Source of the DNA: JAJFHI01 sp050633705 | GTDB taxonomy: Bacteria > Pseudomonadota > Alphaproteobacteria > Rhizobiales > Hyphomicrobiaceae | Direction of reading: 5' to 3' | Assembly (NCBI GenBank): GCA_050633705.1 | Contig: JBOEGZ010000007.1 | Span: 186,001-250,000 of the forward strand | Length of the DNA: 64,000 bases | The notes under the pieces: generated by a model | What the model saw: the letters and a program-made list of their open reading frames with translations, nothing else | What the model was told of the DNA's origin: nothing | Databases searched by the model: none | Program-made: the position numbers and the translations under genes | Shown here: positions 1 to 8,320 of the stretch, in pieces | Layout: each line of letters starts with the position of its first letter | How positions within the stretch are numbered: position 1 is the stretch's first letter

Positions 1-2
1 CG

Positions 3-464
3 CTTGGTATCAATGTCTTGTGGCGTATGCACAGAGACAAAGTTCACTTCCACGCGCATGATCATGGTGATGGTAAGGTGCATGTTCATGCTCACAGCCA
101 CCGGACATCCGTTCTCCCCCATGGCGATGACCCTCACGATCACAAGCATGTAAATTGGCTCACATTAAAGCCTTTGTTCGTTGGCCTGGTACACGGGGCA
201 GCAGGGTCGGCTGCCTTGCTGGCGTTGGCGTTAGCTGCAACGCATGAGCCTTGGACGGCTGTTCGTTACATCGTTCTTTTTGGTGTTGGGTCGATCTTCG
301 GTATGGCGGCCTTAACGTGCGTTGCCGCTTGGCCGTTAAAGCTTGCCCAACAATGCGGGCGATGGGCGCATAGGGCTCTTTTTGTTGCGATCGGTGTGTT
401 GACGATTGGTCTTGGTGTCACGGTTATGCTTGAAACCGGCGCTTTCGCATGGGGGTTGTCTTGA
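3..464 (+). CDS. Nickel/cobalt-type (UreH-like) membrane permease, C-terminal part
   Basis: The reading frame is open from the left edge, so only the C-terminal part is present. It begins with a hydrophilic loop very rich in histidine (HFHAHDHGDG, then HVHAHSHR, then HGDDPHDHKH). Three hydrophobic segments follow (about FVGLVHGAAGSAALLALALA, VRYIVLFGVGSIFGMAALT and ALFVAIGVLTIGLGVTVML). A His-rich cytoplasmic loop followed by a GLxHGxxGSAA helix is typical of UreH-like and nickel/cobalt permease relatives, where the loop is thought to handle metal ions. Nickel supply would suit the urease cluster about 18 kb downstream, but that link is inference. It converges with the TRAP operon on the opposite strand. 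The N-terminal half lies outside the window, so the exact subfamily stays open. Confidence 0.6.
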   Translation, partial: LGINVLWRMHRDKVHFHAHDHGDGKVHVHAHSHRTSVLPHGDDPHDHKHVNWLTLKPLFVGLVHGAAGSAALLALALAATHEPWTAVRYIVLFGVGSIFGMAALTCVAAWPLKLAQQCGRWAHRALFVAIGVLTIGLGVTVMLETGAFAWGLS

Positions 465-544
465 TGCTCAAGCTTGGTCTGGCGCGGAGAATTATCGCGG
501 TTGTTTCGCAACATGCAACTGGGCCCGTGGCTGGACATTCAAGT

Positions 545-1945
545 CTAGACCTGCCCTGGCAACCAAAGAACGATAATTGGGAATGCGATGAGGAGTGCAA
601 TTGTGATTGCATCGGCTATGAAAAATGGCATGACTCCCTTAAACACGTCCTCAACAGTGAGATCGTCGCGTACACCGGCAACAACAAAACAGTTGAGACC
701 AACAGGTGGTGTAATCAAGCAAAGTTCCGCCATCTTCACGACCAGGATGCCAAACCAAATCGCACACATTGGTCCGGACATACCAAAAGCACTATCGCCA
801 GCCGATACCGACAAACCACCATTGAGTGCCATGACAGCAGGATAGACAACCGGCAGCGTCAATAGAAGCATACCGATCGCATCCATGAACATGCCCAGAA
901 CGGCATAACATAGGAGAATGCAGATGAGTATGAGCATTGGCGACAGTGTCAGTGACGTTATCCAATCAGAAAACGCGTTTGGTAATTCGGCAAATCCGAG
1001 AAACCGAACATAGATTAAGACCCCCCAAATGATGGTGAAAATCATAACGCTAAGTTTTGCGGTTTCCAGCAGAGCATCTTTCAGTTGTGACCACCGCATG
1101 CCGCGATAAAGTGCCATCAGAAAGACGACAAATGCGCCGATGGCGCCGCCTTCGGTCGGTGTTCCCCAGGCTTCTCCACCAAAGGGGTTGTAGACAAAGA
1201 ATACGATGGTGATCACAACAAAAACGATTGGCAGAGCGGGAGGCAATGCAGCAAATCGTTGGCGCCACGTAAATCCTGTTACCGGCGGTCCAAAATCCTT
1301 TATCGTCACGGCCAGCCCAACAATCAACAAGCCATAGACCAAAGCCGAGAATGCTCCGGGAATGAAGCCGGCTAAAAGTAATTTGCCGACATCCTGCTCA
1401 ACAATAATCGCGTAGATAACCAAAATTGCTGAGGGTGGAATCAAGCTCGCCAGTGTTCCACCGGCAGCCACGACTCCGGCTGCAAAGCGTTTGTTATAGC
1501 CGATCGCCAACATCTCTGGAATTGCAATTCTGGCAAAAACGGCAGAGGTGGCAACGGATGCGCCCGACACGGCTGCAAACCCGGCCGTTGCAAAGATCGT
1601 TGAGACCGCAAGTCCGCCCGGTACCCAGGCCAGCCAACGCTTTGCGGCTTCAAACAAGGCTTTGGTCAGGCCGGCATAATAGGCGAGATAGCCGATTAAG
1701 ATGAAAGTCGGGATCAAGCTTAGAGCCTGACTGGAAATTTTTGCGTGGGGAATTTGTCCTGCGGTTTTCACCGCGACCATCAATGCCCATCCGAAATCAT
1801 CTGGTGCGTAGCCTTTGCGCGCCCAAAATAACCAGATCAGCCCAATCAATCCGGCCATCGCGGCAGCGAAAGCCACACGCATGCCAAGAAAAACGAGGAT
1901 GAGCATGCCAAAGCTGACCGTAAGTCCGATTTCGATTGGTTCCAC
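545..1945 (-). CDS. TRAP transporter large permease (DctM type)
   Basis: A 466-residue integral membrane protein with about twelve hydrophobic segments spread evenly along its length, the usual size and layout of DctM large permeases of tripartite ATP-independent periplasmic transporters. Family-typical stretches are ASGASVATSAVFARIAIPEM near residue 130 and the GGTLASLIPPSAILVIYAII region near residue 160. It would drive ion-coupled uptake of an organic acid or similar solute delivered by the periplasmic binding protein encoded upstream. It is the last gene of a three-gene minus-strand operon, 12 bases behind the small permease gene. The substrate cannot be told from sequence. The assignment to the family is secure. 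Confidence 0.93.
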   Translation of the reverse strand: MEPIEIGLTVSFGMLILVFLGMRVAFAAAMAGLIGLIWLFWARKGYAPDDFGWALMVAVKTAGQIPHAKISSQALSLIPTFILIGYLAYYAGLTKALFEAAKRWLAWVPGGLAVSTIFATAGFAAVSGASVATSAVFARIAIPEMLAIGYNKRFAAGVVAAGGTLASLIPPSAILVIYAIIVEQDVGKLLLAGFIPGAFSALVYGLLIVGLAVTIKDFGPPVTGFTWRQRFAALPPALPIVFVVITIVFFVYNPFGGEAWGTPTEGGAIGAFVVFLMALYRGMRWSQLKDALLETAKLSVMIFTIIWGVLIYVRFLGFAELPNAFSDWITSLTLSPMLILICILLCYAVLGMFMDAIGMLLLTLPVVYPAVMALNGGLSVSAGDSAFGMSGPMCAIWFGILVVKMAELCLITPPVGLNCFVVAGVRDDLTVEDVFKGVMPFFIADAITIALLIAFPIIVLWLPGQV

Positions 1946-1957
1946 GTTCAGATTTCC

Positions 1958-2590
1958 TTAGGTGTCGCGGCCGGAAACATGTTTGGCCTCTTTGGCGGCG
2001 AGCGTTGCTGCGTCTTCAATCCTTGGAACGGCAATAGGGTGTTTGATCCCTGTCACAATGGCATGCGCAAAGGCCCAGATCTGCAAGCAGAGCCGCAGGC
2101 AAAGCACAGAGAACGCGATCGGAACCAAAAGTTTGGTTGGCCAGATCGGCAATGCGATATCCATCGAACTGTCGCGGCTCCACATTGGCGCGGAAAAATC
2201 GAAACTGCGATCGAAGTGTGCCCAACTGCCCCAGACCAACAGCACCATCAAAATAAGAACAGCTAACGTTGTGATGAATTCGATCACATAAAGCGCGCGA
2301 CCTTTCAACCTGCCAACGAGTATATCCATGCGGATATGGCCGCCATCGCGTTGGGTATAGGCGATGCCCATAAATGCAATCAACGGCATCACTTGTTCGA
2401 TCCAGTCGACATAACCTTGCAGTGGATGATTAAAAAGATTGCGTCCGCCGACAGACACAACAGCAAGGAGCATCAAGAAAAACACAGCTATTCCGCTGAC
2501 CAGCGCAAGAAATTTTTCAATTCTATAAAGATGAATGTCCAAGCGGCTGAGCTGGCTATCGTCGGTAAGAATGGAGGCTGAACCGGCCAT
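1958..2590 (-). CDS. TRAP transporter small permease (DctQ type)
   Basis: A 210-residue protein with four transmembrane helices, matching the DctQ small permease that bridges the binding protein and the large permease. The segment VDWIEQVMPLIAFMGIAYTQ and the following RDGGHIRMDILVGRL are characteristic of the family. The frame is open 17 codons further upstream, but the ATG at 2590 is preferred because a GAGG ribosome-binding sequence lies about five bases before it and translation then starts MAGSASI. It sits between the binding-protein gene (75 bases upstream) and the large permease (12 bases downstream) on the same strand. Confidence 0.9.
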   Translation of the reverse strand: MAGSASILTDDSQLSRLDIHLYRIEKFLALVSGIAVFFLMLLAVVSVGGRNLFNHPLQGYVDWIEQVMPLIAFMGIAYTQRDGGHIRMDILVGRLKGRALYVIEFITTLAVLILMVLLVWGSWAHFDRSFDFSAPMWSRDSSMDIALPIWPTKLLVPIAFSVLCLRLCLQIWAFAHAIVTGIKHPIAVPRIEDAATLAAKEAKHVSGRDT

Positions 2591-2664
2591 AACGTCCTCT
2601 TCAGTATTGTATTGTAATAGCCGAGCCCAATTTACACACATGTTGTGTGTCTGCTCAGGTGTTC

Positions 2665-3678
2665 TTAGTTGCGTTTTTGAGCAATCATGCCAGAGATCAA
2701 GTCGTAGAGTTCTTTAGCAGGTAAGCCACGGGCTGTGTTTTCTTTGATCCACGCCTCGGCGGTGGGGGCTCCACCAGCTTTTTGAAAAGCTGCAATCTCC
2801 TCTTCAGTGAAAGTCACGCGCTTGACGCTTCGTTTGTCCAGAGCTGGACCCCAGGCCGACATCGTCTTTTTATTATAATAATCTATGTAATAGTCGAGTG
2901 CATCGTCGACTGCCCCCAACAGTGCTTCACGATGGGGTTCGGAAAGTTCGTTCAGCGCCTTAGTATTCACGACCACAGGGCAATTCAATGTTCCTGGGTT
3001 GAGATTGGTCGTCCACCATTTGGCATTTTCAATCGTGCCGAAGGAAAGATGTGCATGGGGAGCCAAGCTGGCGGCGCGGATGACACCACTATCCATGGCT
3101 TGGCGCACCTCGGCCGATGACATCGACGTTGGGACGGCACCGATGGCTTGCATGGCCATGCCAATTCCTCCGGTTGCTCGCACGGTCAGCCCTTTGAAGT
3201 CTGTCAGTGTTGTCGGTATTTTACCAAGGCCGATCAGATTGTATTGGGGCATAGGTGACGGCATCAGAAGTGTGGCGTTCCAGTATGCCATGTCGGCTTG
3301 AACGGCAGGGTGTTTGTAAAGCGCCATCGACAATTCGCGCTCTTGTTGAAGCGAAGTCACACCAAGGAATGGCAGCTCCAGCAATGTGATCGACGGATTC
3401 TTGTCGCGGTGATAGCCAGCACAGAATTGCGCCATCTCGAATGCACCAATGCTTATTCCGTCCAAGTTCTCGCGCGCGTTGGACAGCCCACCGTAAAAAA
3501 TTTTCAGCTTAAATGTTCCACTCGTCCTCTCTGAGACCAGCTCAGCGAGGCGTTCGATATGCTCGGTGAACGCACGGCGCTTGCCCCACAAAGACACATT
3601 CCACTCTGTTGCAATCGCCTCTGTGCATAACAAAGCAGTGAGCGCTGCGCACGTCGCTAGTCTGATGTGGTTTTTCAC
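2665..3678 (-). CDS. TRAP transporter substrate-binding protein (DctP family)
   Basis: A 337-residue secreted protein. The start is GTG at 3678, preceded by an AGGGTG sequence, and gives a short signal peptide ending near ATA at residue 24. The mature part has the DctP/DctP-like pattern: WNVSLWGKRRAF at the start, a central LTDFKGLTVRATGG followed by MQAIGAVPTSMSSAEVRQAM (the family's conserved GG..AMQAIGA-P...S..E motif), and a C-terminal helix region. It binds the solute in the periplasm and hands it to the DctQM permease encoded directly downstream. The ligand is unknown; no lineage-specific pocket residue could be assigned by eye. Confidence 0.92.
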   Translation of the reverse strand: MKNHIRLATCAALTALLCTEAIATEWNVSLWGKRRAFTEHIERLAELVSERTSGTFKLKIFYGGLSNARENLDGISIGAFEMAQFCAGYHRDKNPSITLLELPFLGVTSLQQERELSMALYKHPAVQADMAYWNATLLMPSPMPQYNLIGLGKIPTTLTDFKGLTVRATGGIGMAMQAIGAVPTSMSSAEVRQAMDSGVIRAASLAPHAHLSFGTIENAKWWTTNLNPGTLNCPVVVNTKALNELSEPHREALLGAVDDALDYYIDYYNKKTMSAWGPALDKRSVKRVTFTEEEIAAFQKAGGAPTAEAWIKENTARGLPAKELYDLISGMIAQKRN

Positions 3679-4464
3679 AATATCACCCTGGAATTACTTT
3701 CTTGCATTTAATTGCAATTCCGAATTGGCCTCAGCCTTGAATTTCATATCCGGTGCTAGAAACTTTACATCAAATTGCCTTATAACAAGGGGCTCTATGG
3801 CAAGAGACGATCATTTTGTTGGTAATCCAGCCGGTTGTGTTGAGGGAGATGATACAACTTGGTTGTGATGAGTGCGTTTGCCAGCGCCATTTCAATTGCG
3901 AAAATCGGGTCAATAAAATGGGTAATTATCAGATACGTAAACTCATTTGTTTGCTGTTGACGTAGACGAGGTCGCAGTTTCTTCGCTCACCGCATTTCGA
4001 CGAGTGGTGCTGAGAGGCCCAAACTTCACGCCAGATTGCATGCTGGTGGCCACGGTCGCCATGCCAATGATCCCGACTTTGATACAACATGATAGGGATC
4101 AGACATCAACGCCCGCATTCATCGCTCCCCGCCTCCTGCGCCAGCAGAAAAGGTTGCAACGCGAGGCGAGAATTAACCAAAAATCAAATCGAAACAGCAA
4201 TTTGGCGACAGGTCAGAATCTAAATAGAAAGTCCTTGTTTCGCTTGTGCAGACAGGCGGGGCTAGACAGCTTATCTGCCTCGATTAATGAGTTTGGCTTT
4301 ACCGGCGCTGTGGCTTCGTTCACCGAAACAATCAAAAGCACCGAAAAATCGATAATTCGTGACGCAACAACCTCTTGGTCTGGTTGACGGAGTTCAAGCG
4401 CCAACTAGTATATATCTATATTAAGTTGAATGATTTTTTGACAGTGTTGTGGGAGATCGCGTCG
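3679..4464. other. Intergenic region between divergent TRAP and two-component operons
   Basis: About 790 bases with no convincing gene. A 146-codon plus-strand open frame at 3947-4387 has no recognisable domain, low-complexity composition and no good ribosome-binding sequence, so it is not called. The stretch must carry the promoters for the TRAP operon to the left and the response regulator to the right. Confidence 0.5.
4384..4411 (+). promoter_or_regulatory. Possible sigma-70-type promoter for the response regulator operon
   Basis: TTGACG (4384-4389) and TAGTAT (4406-4411) are separated by 16 bases, close to vegetative -35 and -10 hexamers, and lie about 55 bases before the regulator's start codon. 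This is pattern matching only; several AT-rich alternatives exist nearby. Confidence 0.3.
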
Positions 4465-5172
4465 ATGGTCAAACACCATCTGCTTGTCGTGGAAGACGAT
4501 CCTGCCATTCGGGCATTGATTATTGCTTTCCTTGAGAAGGAAAATTATCGTGTATCGGGCGCAGCAACGGCGGCTGCGGCTGAGAAGAAGATCAATAAAT
4601 TTGGTTTTGATTTAATTGTATTAGATCTCGGTCTTCCGGACGAGGATGGTCTCGTTGTCGCGCGAAAGCTGCGCGCGCGATCTTATACACCCATCATATT
4701 TGTCACGCAGAGGGAGGATCGAGAGACGAAACTTGCTGCCCTGGATTTGGGCGGTGACGACTATTTGACAAAACCTTTTGATCCTCACGAGCTCGCCGCT
4801 CGCATAAGAAATATTTTACGGCGCGCGCACCTTGCCAGCGATAATGCTGTTCGTGGCTCGATAATTCGATTTAGTGATCTTGAGCTTGACCTTGATCGTC
4901 GTTCGCTAGTTGCATTCGACGGAGACTCGATCGACCTGACACGAGCTGAGTTTGATCTGCTTGCAGCTTTGGTTCATGCACGAAGTCGTGTCTTGTCGCG
5001 TGACCGTCTGTTGGATGCGATAAGTAGCTGTCAGAGTGATGAGACAAGTGAACGTCTCGTCGATGTTCTCATCAGCAGGTTACGCCGCAAGCTCGAGCCG
5101 CAAGGTAAGCCGTGGCAGCTTATTCGGACCGTTCCTGGAGTCGGATATCAACTGGGTGTGTCAATTGAATAA
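4465..5172 (+). CDS. OmpR/PhoB-family response regulator
   Basis: A 235-residue two-domain regulator. The receiver domain occupies roughly residues 1-120, with the acidic pair in LLVVEDDPAIR, the phospho-acceptor Asp54 in IVLDLGLPDEDG and the Lys in YLTKPFDP. The C-terminal winged-helix DNA-binding domain (about 135-230) ends with the typical RTVPGVGYQL. The frame extends 30 codons upstream, but ATG 4465 is chosen because GGGAG lies ten bases before it and the protein then begins right at the receiver fold. It ends 36 bases before a hybrid histidine kinase gene on the same strand, its likely phosphodonor. Its layout resembles TorR/ArcA-type regulators. Target genes are unknown; the divergent TRAP operon is a plausible one. 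Confidence 0.93.
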   Translation: MVKHHLLVVEDDPAIRALIIAFLEKENYRVSGAATAAAAEKKINKFGFDLIVLDLGLPDEDGLVVARKLRARSYTPIIFVTQREDRETKLAALDLGGDDYLTKPFDPHELAARIRNILRRAHLASDNAVRGSIIRFSDLELDLDRRSLVAFDGDSIDLTRAEFDLLAALVHARSRVLSRDRLLDAISSCQSDETSERLVDVLISRLRRKLEPQGKPWQLIRTVPGVGYQLGVSIE

Positions 5173-5208
5173 CAATTGTGACGTAACCAATATGGAACGA
5201 CGAAGCCG

Positions 5209-7479
5209 ATGTGGAACCAGGAGAAAGCCAAGCATTCGATCGAAAATTTAGGCGAAGACGTCTATAAGACAGCGCAGCTGCATCCGTTTACGTTGAAGTT
5301 CACAAACGTTGATCTTGAGAACACGTATCAGAAAGAAACGGGGCAAACTTTTGCGTTTCAAACTCAACTCGCTATTCCATTTACTGCATTGCTGTACATT
5401 CTTTTTGGATTTCTTGACCCTAAGGTCATTGGTCCTAACTATTTGATTACTTGGTCATTACGTGCTGGTCTTGTTGCCGCTTTGGCAGTTTTATTCACCG
5501 TATCATTCACAGAGTTCTACCGCAGGCATCACCAGATGTGCCTTTGGATAATTTTATTGGTATGTGGCTCCACAATGTTCGCGATTTTGGTGCTCGCTCA
5601 GACTGAAGGGCGATCGCTTTACTATGCGGGCGTCAGCCTCATGATTGTCGGGTGTTTCGTTCTCTATCCGTTTAATTTCAGCAATGCGATGACCGGTTCT
5701 GTGTTGTCGTTTTCGGTTTATTGCGGGCTCGGCTGGTATGTATTTGAACTTCCGCTTTATCTGCTCATTAACAATGCATTTTTTATCATCTCAACGGCAG
5801 TTCTGGCCGGTGTTGCTGGATACATTATTGAGCGTGTGTTTCGTATCAATTACGTGCAACGTTGCTTGTTGGTGACGAGCCAGGAGAGCCTAGCCCTTGC
5901 CAAAGAGGAGGCTGAGCGGGCCAATCAAGCAAAATCAGAATTTCTAGCAACGATCAGTCATGAGCTTCGGACACCTCTCAACGGTATCTTGGGTATGGCA
6001 AGGCTCTCTGTTAGCCGAGAGCGGCCGGCACCTCAAATCAAACATGCACTGCGGTCTATTGAACATTCCGGTGAAATTCTTCGCAAGACAATTGACGACC
6101 TGTTGGACATAACCCGAATTGAATCGGGACGTTTAGATGTAAAGCAGGAGGCCTTTTCGCTTGCAGATTTGATCGTAGATTTAAAAGAAATTGTCGAACC
6201 ACTTGCAGAAGAGAAAGGTCTCAGACTCAAATTCAAAGATGACAAACGCCTTCCCGACTATGTGATTGGAGATAGGCCGCATCTGCGCCAAATTCTATTA
6301 AACCTTGTCGGAAATGCCGTTAAGTTTACGTCTTTTGGAAGCATTGAGCTTGCGGTAAATCTCAAGACGCTGGGCGCTGATAAAGTGTGGGTAGCGTTTT
6401 GTGTTGTTGACACCGGACCGGGCATTCCTGTTGACGAACAGTCCCTCATTTTTGAACCGTTGACACAAGCAAGTAATAGCCACGAGGGCAGAATGGGAGG
6501 GGCTGGTCTGGGCCTGTCGATTGTGAAACACCTTGTCGAAGCCATGGGCAGCAAGATCGAGATCGATAGCGCCGTCGGTGAAGGCAGCACATTCAGTTTC
6601 GATTTGGCATTCGGTCGCGTTGGCGCTGGTTTCGCGCTCAAGAAAGAACAATCGCTGACGTCAGCACCATTCGTGTCGCAACCACTTTCAATTCTGCTGG
6701 TGGAAGATGATCCGATTAGTCGGGAGGTTGCGACCGGTTTTCTGGAAAACGATGGCCACATCGTCGAAATAGCGGAAAGCGGAGAAGAAGCCATAGTGAA
6801 GGTGCGTGAAGGAAAGTTTGATATCATTCTTATGGATATGCGTTTGCCAGGAATTAGTGGCATAGAAGCAGTCCGACATATCCACAATCTTCAGCCCGAC
6901 ATCGAAAAACGCACGCCGATTATCGCATTGACAGCAAACATGATGCCAAACGAGATCTCAAGCTATTTTGAGGTTGGAATGAATGCGGTCGTGCCAAAGC
7001 CTTTGGATCCTGACAAGCTCACCGAAGTTCTTGGCCAGCAGATAGTCAATCGTAAGAAACCCCAATTTGCTTTGTGCAACGTCAAAATCCCCCAACTCTT
7101 TAATCGTCCTCAAATTGAGGCGCTTGCCAGCGCTGTTGGACATCAGGATTTCGCAGTTCTTCTCGAAAAATGTGAACGATCTCTCGTTGACGCCACAAGC
7201 GACCTTCACAGTTCAGTCGTCAGGGGCCAATGCAAAAAGGTTGAGAGTATTGCACATCGTGTGGCGGGGACTGCTGCGAACTATGGTTTTTCAGAGCTCG
7301 CGAACCTAGCGGCAGACCTCGAAGTTGAAGCTAAAACGACTACTCTGATTGACGAACAGAAAATTTCACCAATTGAGCGAGAGCTTCAAAGGTCGATTTC
7401 TGCAGCGCGGGTTCTGCGTCAAAGGCTTCTGCAAAGTCAAACAAACAAAGAAAAGCAAAAACTTTCCAGCCCGGTTTAA
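5209..7479 (+). CDS. Hybrid sensor histidine kinase with receiver and Hpt domains
   Basis: A 756-residue tripartite kinase. Residues about 45-215 hold five or six hydrophobic helices with short loops, so it probably senses a signal within the membrane and not in a large periplasmic domain. Then follow a dimerisation/phosphoacceptor domain (His251 in ATISHELRTPLNG), an ATPase domain (N box NAVKFT, DTGPGIP, GAGLGLSIVKHLVEAMG), a receiver domain (Asp543 in IILMDMRLPG) and a C-terminal Hpt domain (His683 in SIAHRVAGTAANYG). This His-Asp-His order is that of TorS/ArcB/BvgS-type kinases that pass phosphate to a separate regulator, here most likely the OmpR-type protein encoded just upstream. No PAS or other named sensor domain was recognised. 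Confidence 0.92.
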   Translation: MWNQEKAKHSIENLGEDVYKTAQLHPFTLKFTNVDLENTYQKETGQTFAFQTQLAIPFTALLYILFGFLDPKVIGPNYLITWSLRAGLVAALAVLFTVSFTEFYRRHHQMCLWIILLVCGSTMFAILVLAQTEGRSLYYAGVSLMIVGCFVLYPFNFSNAMTGSVLSFSVYCGLGWYVFELPLYLLINNAFFIISTAVLAGVAGYIIERVFRINYVQRCLLVTSQESLALAKEEAERANQAKSEFLATISHELRTPLNGILGMARLSVSRERPAPQIKHALRSIEHSGEILRKTIDDLLDITRIESGRLDVKQEAFSLADLIVDLKEIVEPLAEEKGLRLKFKDDKRLPDYVIGDRPHLRQILLNLVGNAVKFTSFGSIELAVNLKTLGADKVWVAFCVVDTGPGIPVDEQSLIFEPLTQASNSHEGRMGGAGLGLSIVKHLVEAMGSKIEIDSAVGEGSTFSFDLAFGRVGAGFALKKEQSLTSAPFVSQPLSILLVEDDPISREVATGFLENDGHIVEIAESGEEAIVKVREGKFDIILMDMRLPGISGIEAVRHIHNLQPDIEKRTPIIALTANMMPNEISSYFEVGMNAVVPKPLDPDKLTEVLGQQIVNRKKPQFALCNVKIPQLFNRPQIEALASAVGHQDFAVLLEKCERSLVDATSDLHSSVVRGQCKKVESIAHRVAGTAANYGFSELANLAADLEVEAKTTTLIDEQKISPIERELQRSISAARVLRQRLLQSQTNKEKQKLSSPV

Positions 7480-7868
7480 TTCTTTACATATGATTTGTGT
7501 TGCTCGCCCCTCAACCTGAGACGACAAGTTTCCCTGTGTCTCAAGCTTTGGTAAATTGACGAGTTAGGATTCCCGCTGAATATCTTACCCGCCAATTTAA
7601 AGTAGGGGAGACTAAGTATAACTAATTATAATATTTCTTTTTGGCTTCATATGATTTGAAACTTCAATGTATTTGGATGTAATGTTTTCGAAATGATACT
7701 TTTTGAATTAATATCTTTGAAGGAATAGACGTAATCTAAGTGCACGATGTGAACGACACTTTGCGCAGTTGTGAACAAGGCGTGAATGAGTTCAGGTAGT
7801 GGAAAGCAGAGAAATTCGCGTAAAGAACGAAAGACATACTCTGCTCTTATAGTTCTCCGGTCTGATGG
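7480..7868. other. AT-rich intergenic region between convergent operons
   Basis: About 390 bases between the end of the kinase gene and the end of the minus-strand oxygenase operon. Apart from the hairpin at 7517-7543, only AT-rich sequence is seen. A short plus-strand open frame from 7786 runs antisense into the membrane-protein gene and is not believed. Confidence 0.4.
7517..7543 (+). terminator. Possible hairpin terminator after the hybrid kinase
   Basis: TGAGAC and GTCTCA form the base of a stem that continues with ACA/TGT after one bulged G, with an eight-base loop. It begins 37 bases after the kinase stop codon. There is no clear T tract behind it, so terminator function is uncertain. 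Confidence 0.3.
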
Positions 7869-8270
7869 CTATAGCTTCTGCTCTCGAGTTGGCGCCCACT
7901 CGTATGTCCACCAAAAAATCGCGAACAGAACCGCTGAGGCAAGGTCGATGAACGCTGGGATCAGTGCGAATGCGCTGAGCGCGCCAGAAAAATAATAAAA
8001 CATGAAGATGAGGAACAGAGCAAACATTGCCAAAGCTCCGGTCAATACGACAACGTGGTTCTCACGCACTTCGAACCCAACGAGGACAAACCCTATTCCA
8101 AAAACAAACGCGTGCATTATGAATAGCAAGAAAAAAAAATGACTGTTTTGTATGAGCTGCGGAGCAAACTGCTGGAGTACGACGTTTGGGAACACGGCAC
8201 AAAAGATGCAACCAACAATATTGTAAATGCCTTTTCCGAGAAATAACTTCTTCCAGTGATGTAAGTTCAT
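7869..8270 (-). CDS. Small four-helix membrane protein, oxygenase operon (unknown function)
   Basis: A protein of about 133 residues made almost entirely of four hydrophobic segments, with conserved-looking polar spots: LFLGKGIYNIVG at the first helix, NSHFFFLLFIMHAFVFGIG at the second and a FIDLASA motif in the last. I do not recognise the family. The start is ambiguous. ATG 8270 gives MNLHHWKK and has an AGG nine bases upstream; ATG 8321 would add 17 residues and overlaps the stop codon of the reductase gene (TGATG), which suggests translational coupling. It is the last gene of the minus-strand operon with the flavin reductase, the P450-like protein and the peroxidase. Its topology resembles that of the other small membrane protein of the operon (9856-10278), so the two may be distant relatives. 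Confidence 0.7.
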   Translation of the reverse strand: MNLHHWKKLFLGKGIYNIVGCIFCAVFPNVVLQQFAPQLIQNSHFFFLLFIMHAFVFGIGFVLVGFEVRENHVVVLTGALAMFALFLIFMFYYFSGALSAFALIPAFIDLASAVLFAIFWWTYEWAPTREQKL

Positions 8271-8320
8271 TGTCTTTAACCTAATTGTCTCGTTTATGAA
8301 AATTGACACGCTTGTCGGCA

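Noticed and set aside
3947..4387. 146-codon plus-strand frame between the TRAP and two-component operons
   Set aside because: No domain, no ribosome-binding sequence and composition unlike the neighbouring genes.
6258..6887. 209-codon minus-strand frame inside the hybrid kinase
   Set aside because: A shadow of the kinase's ATPase and receiver coding sequence.
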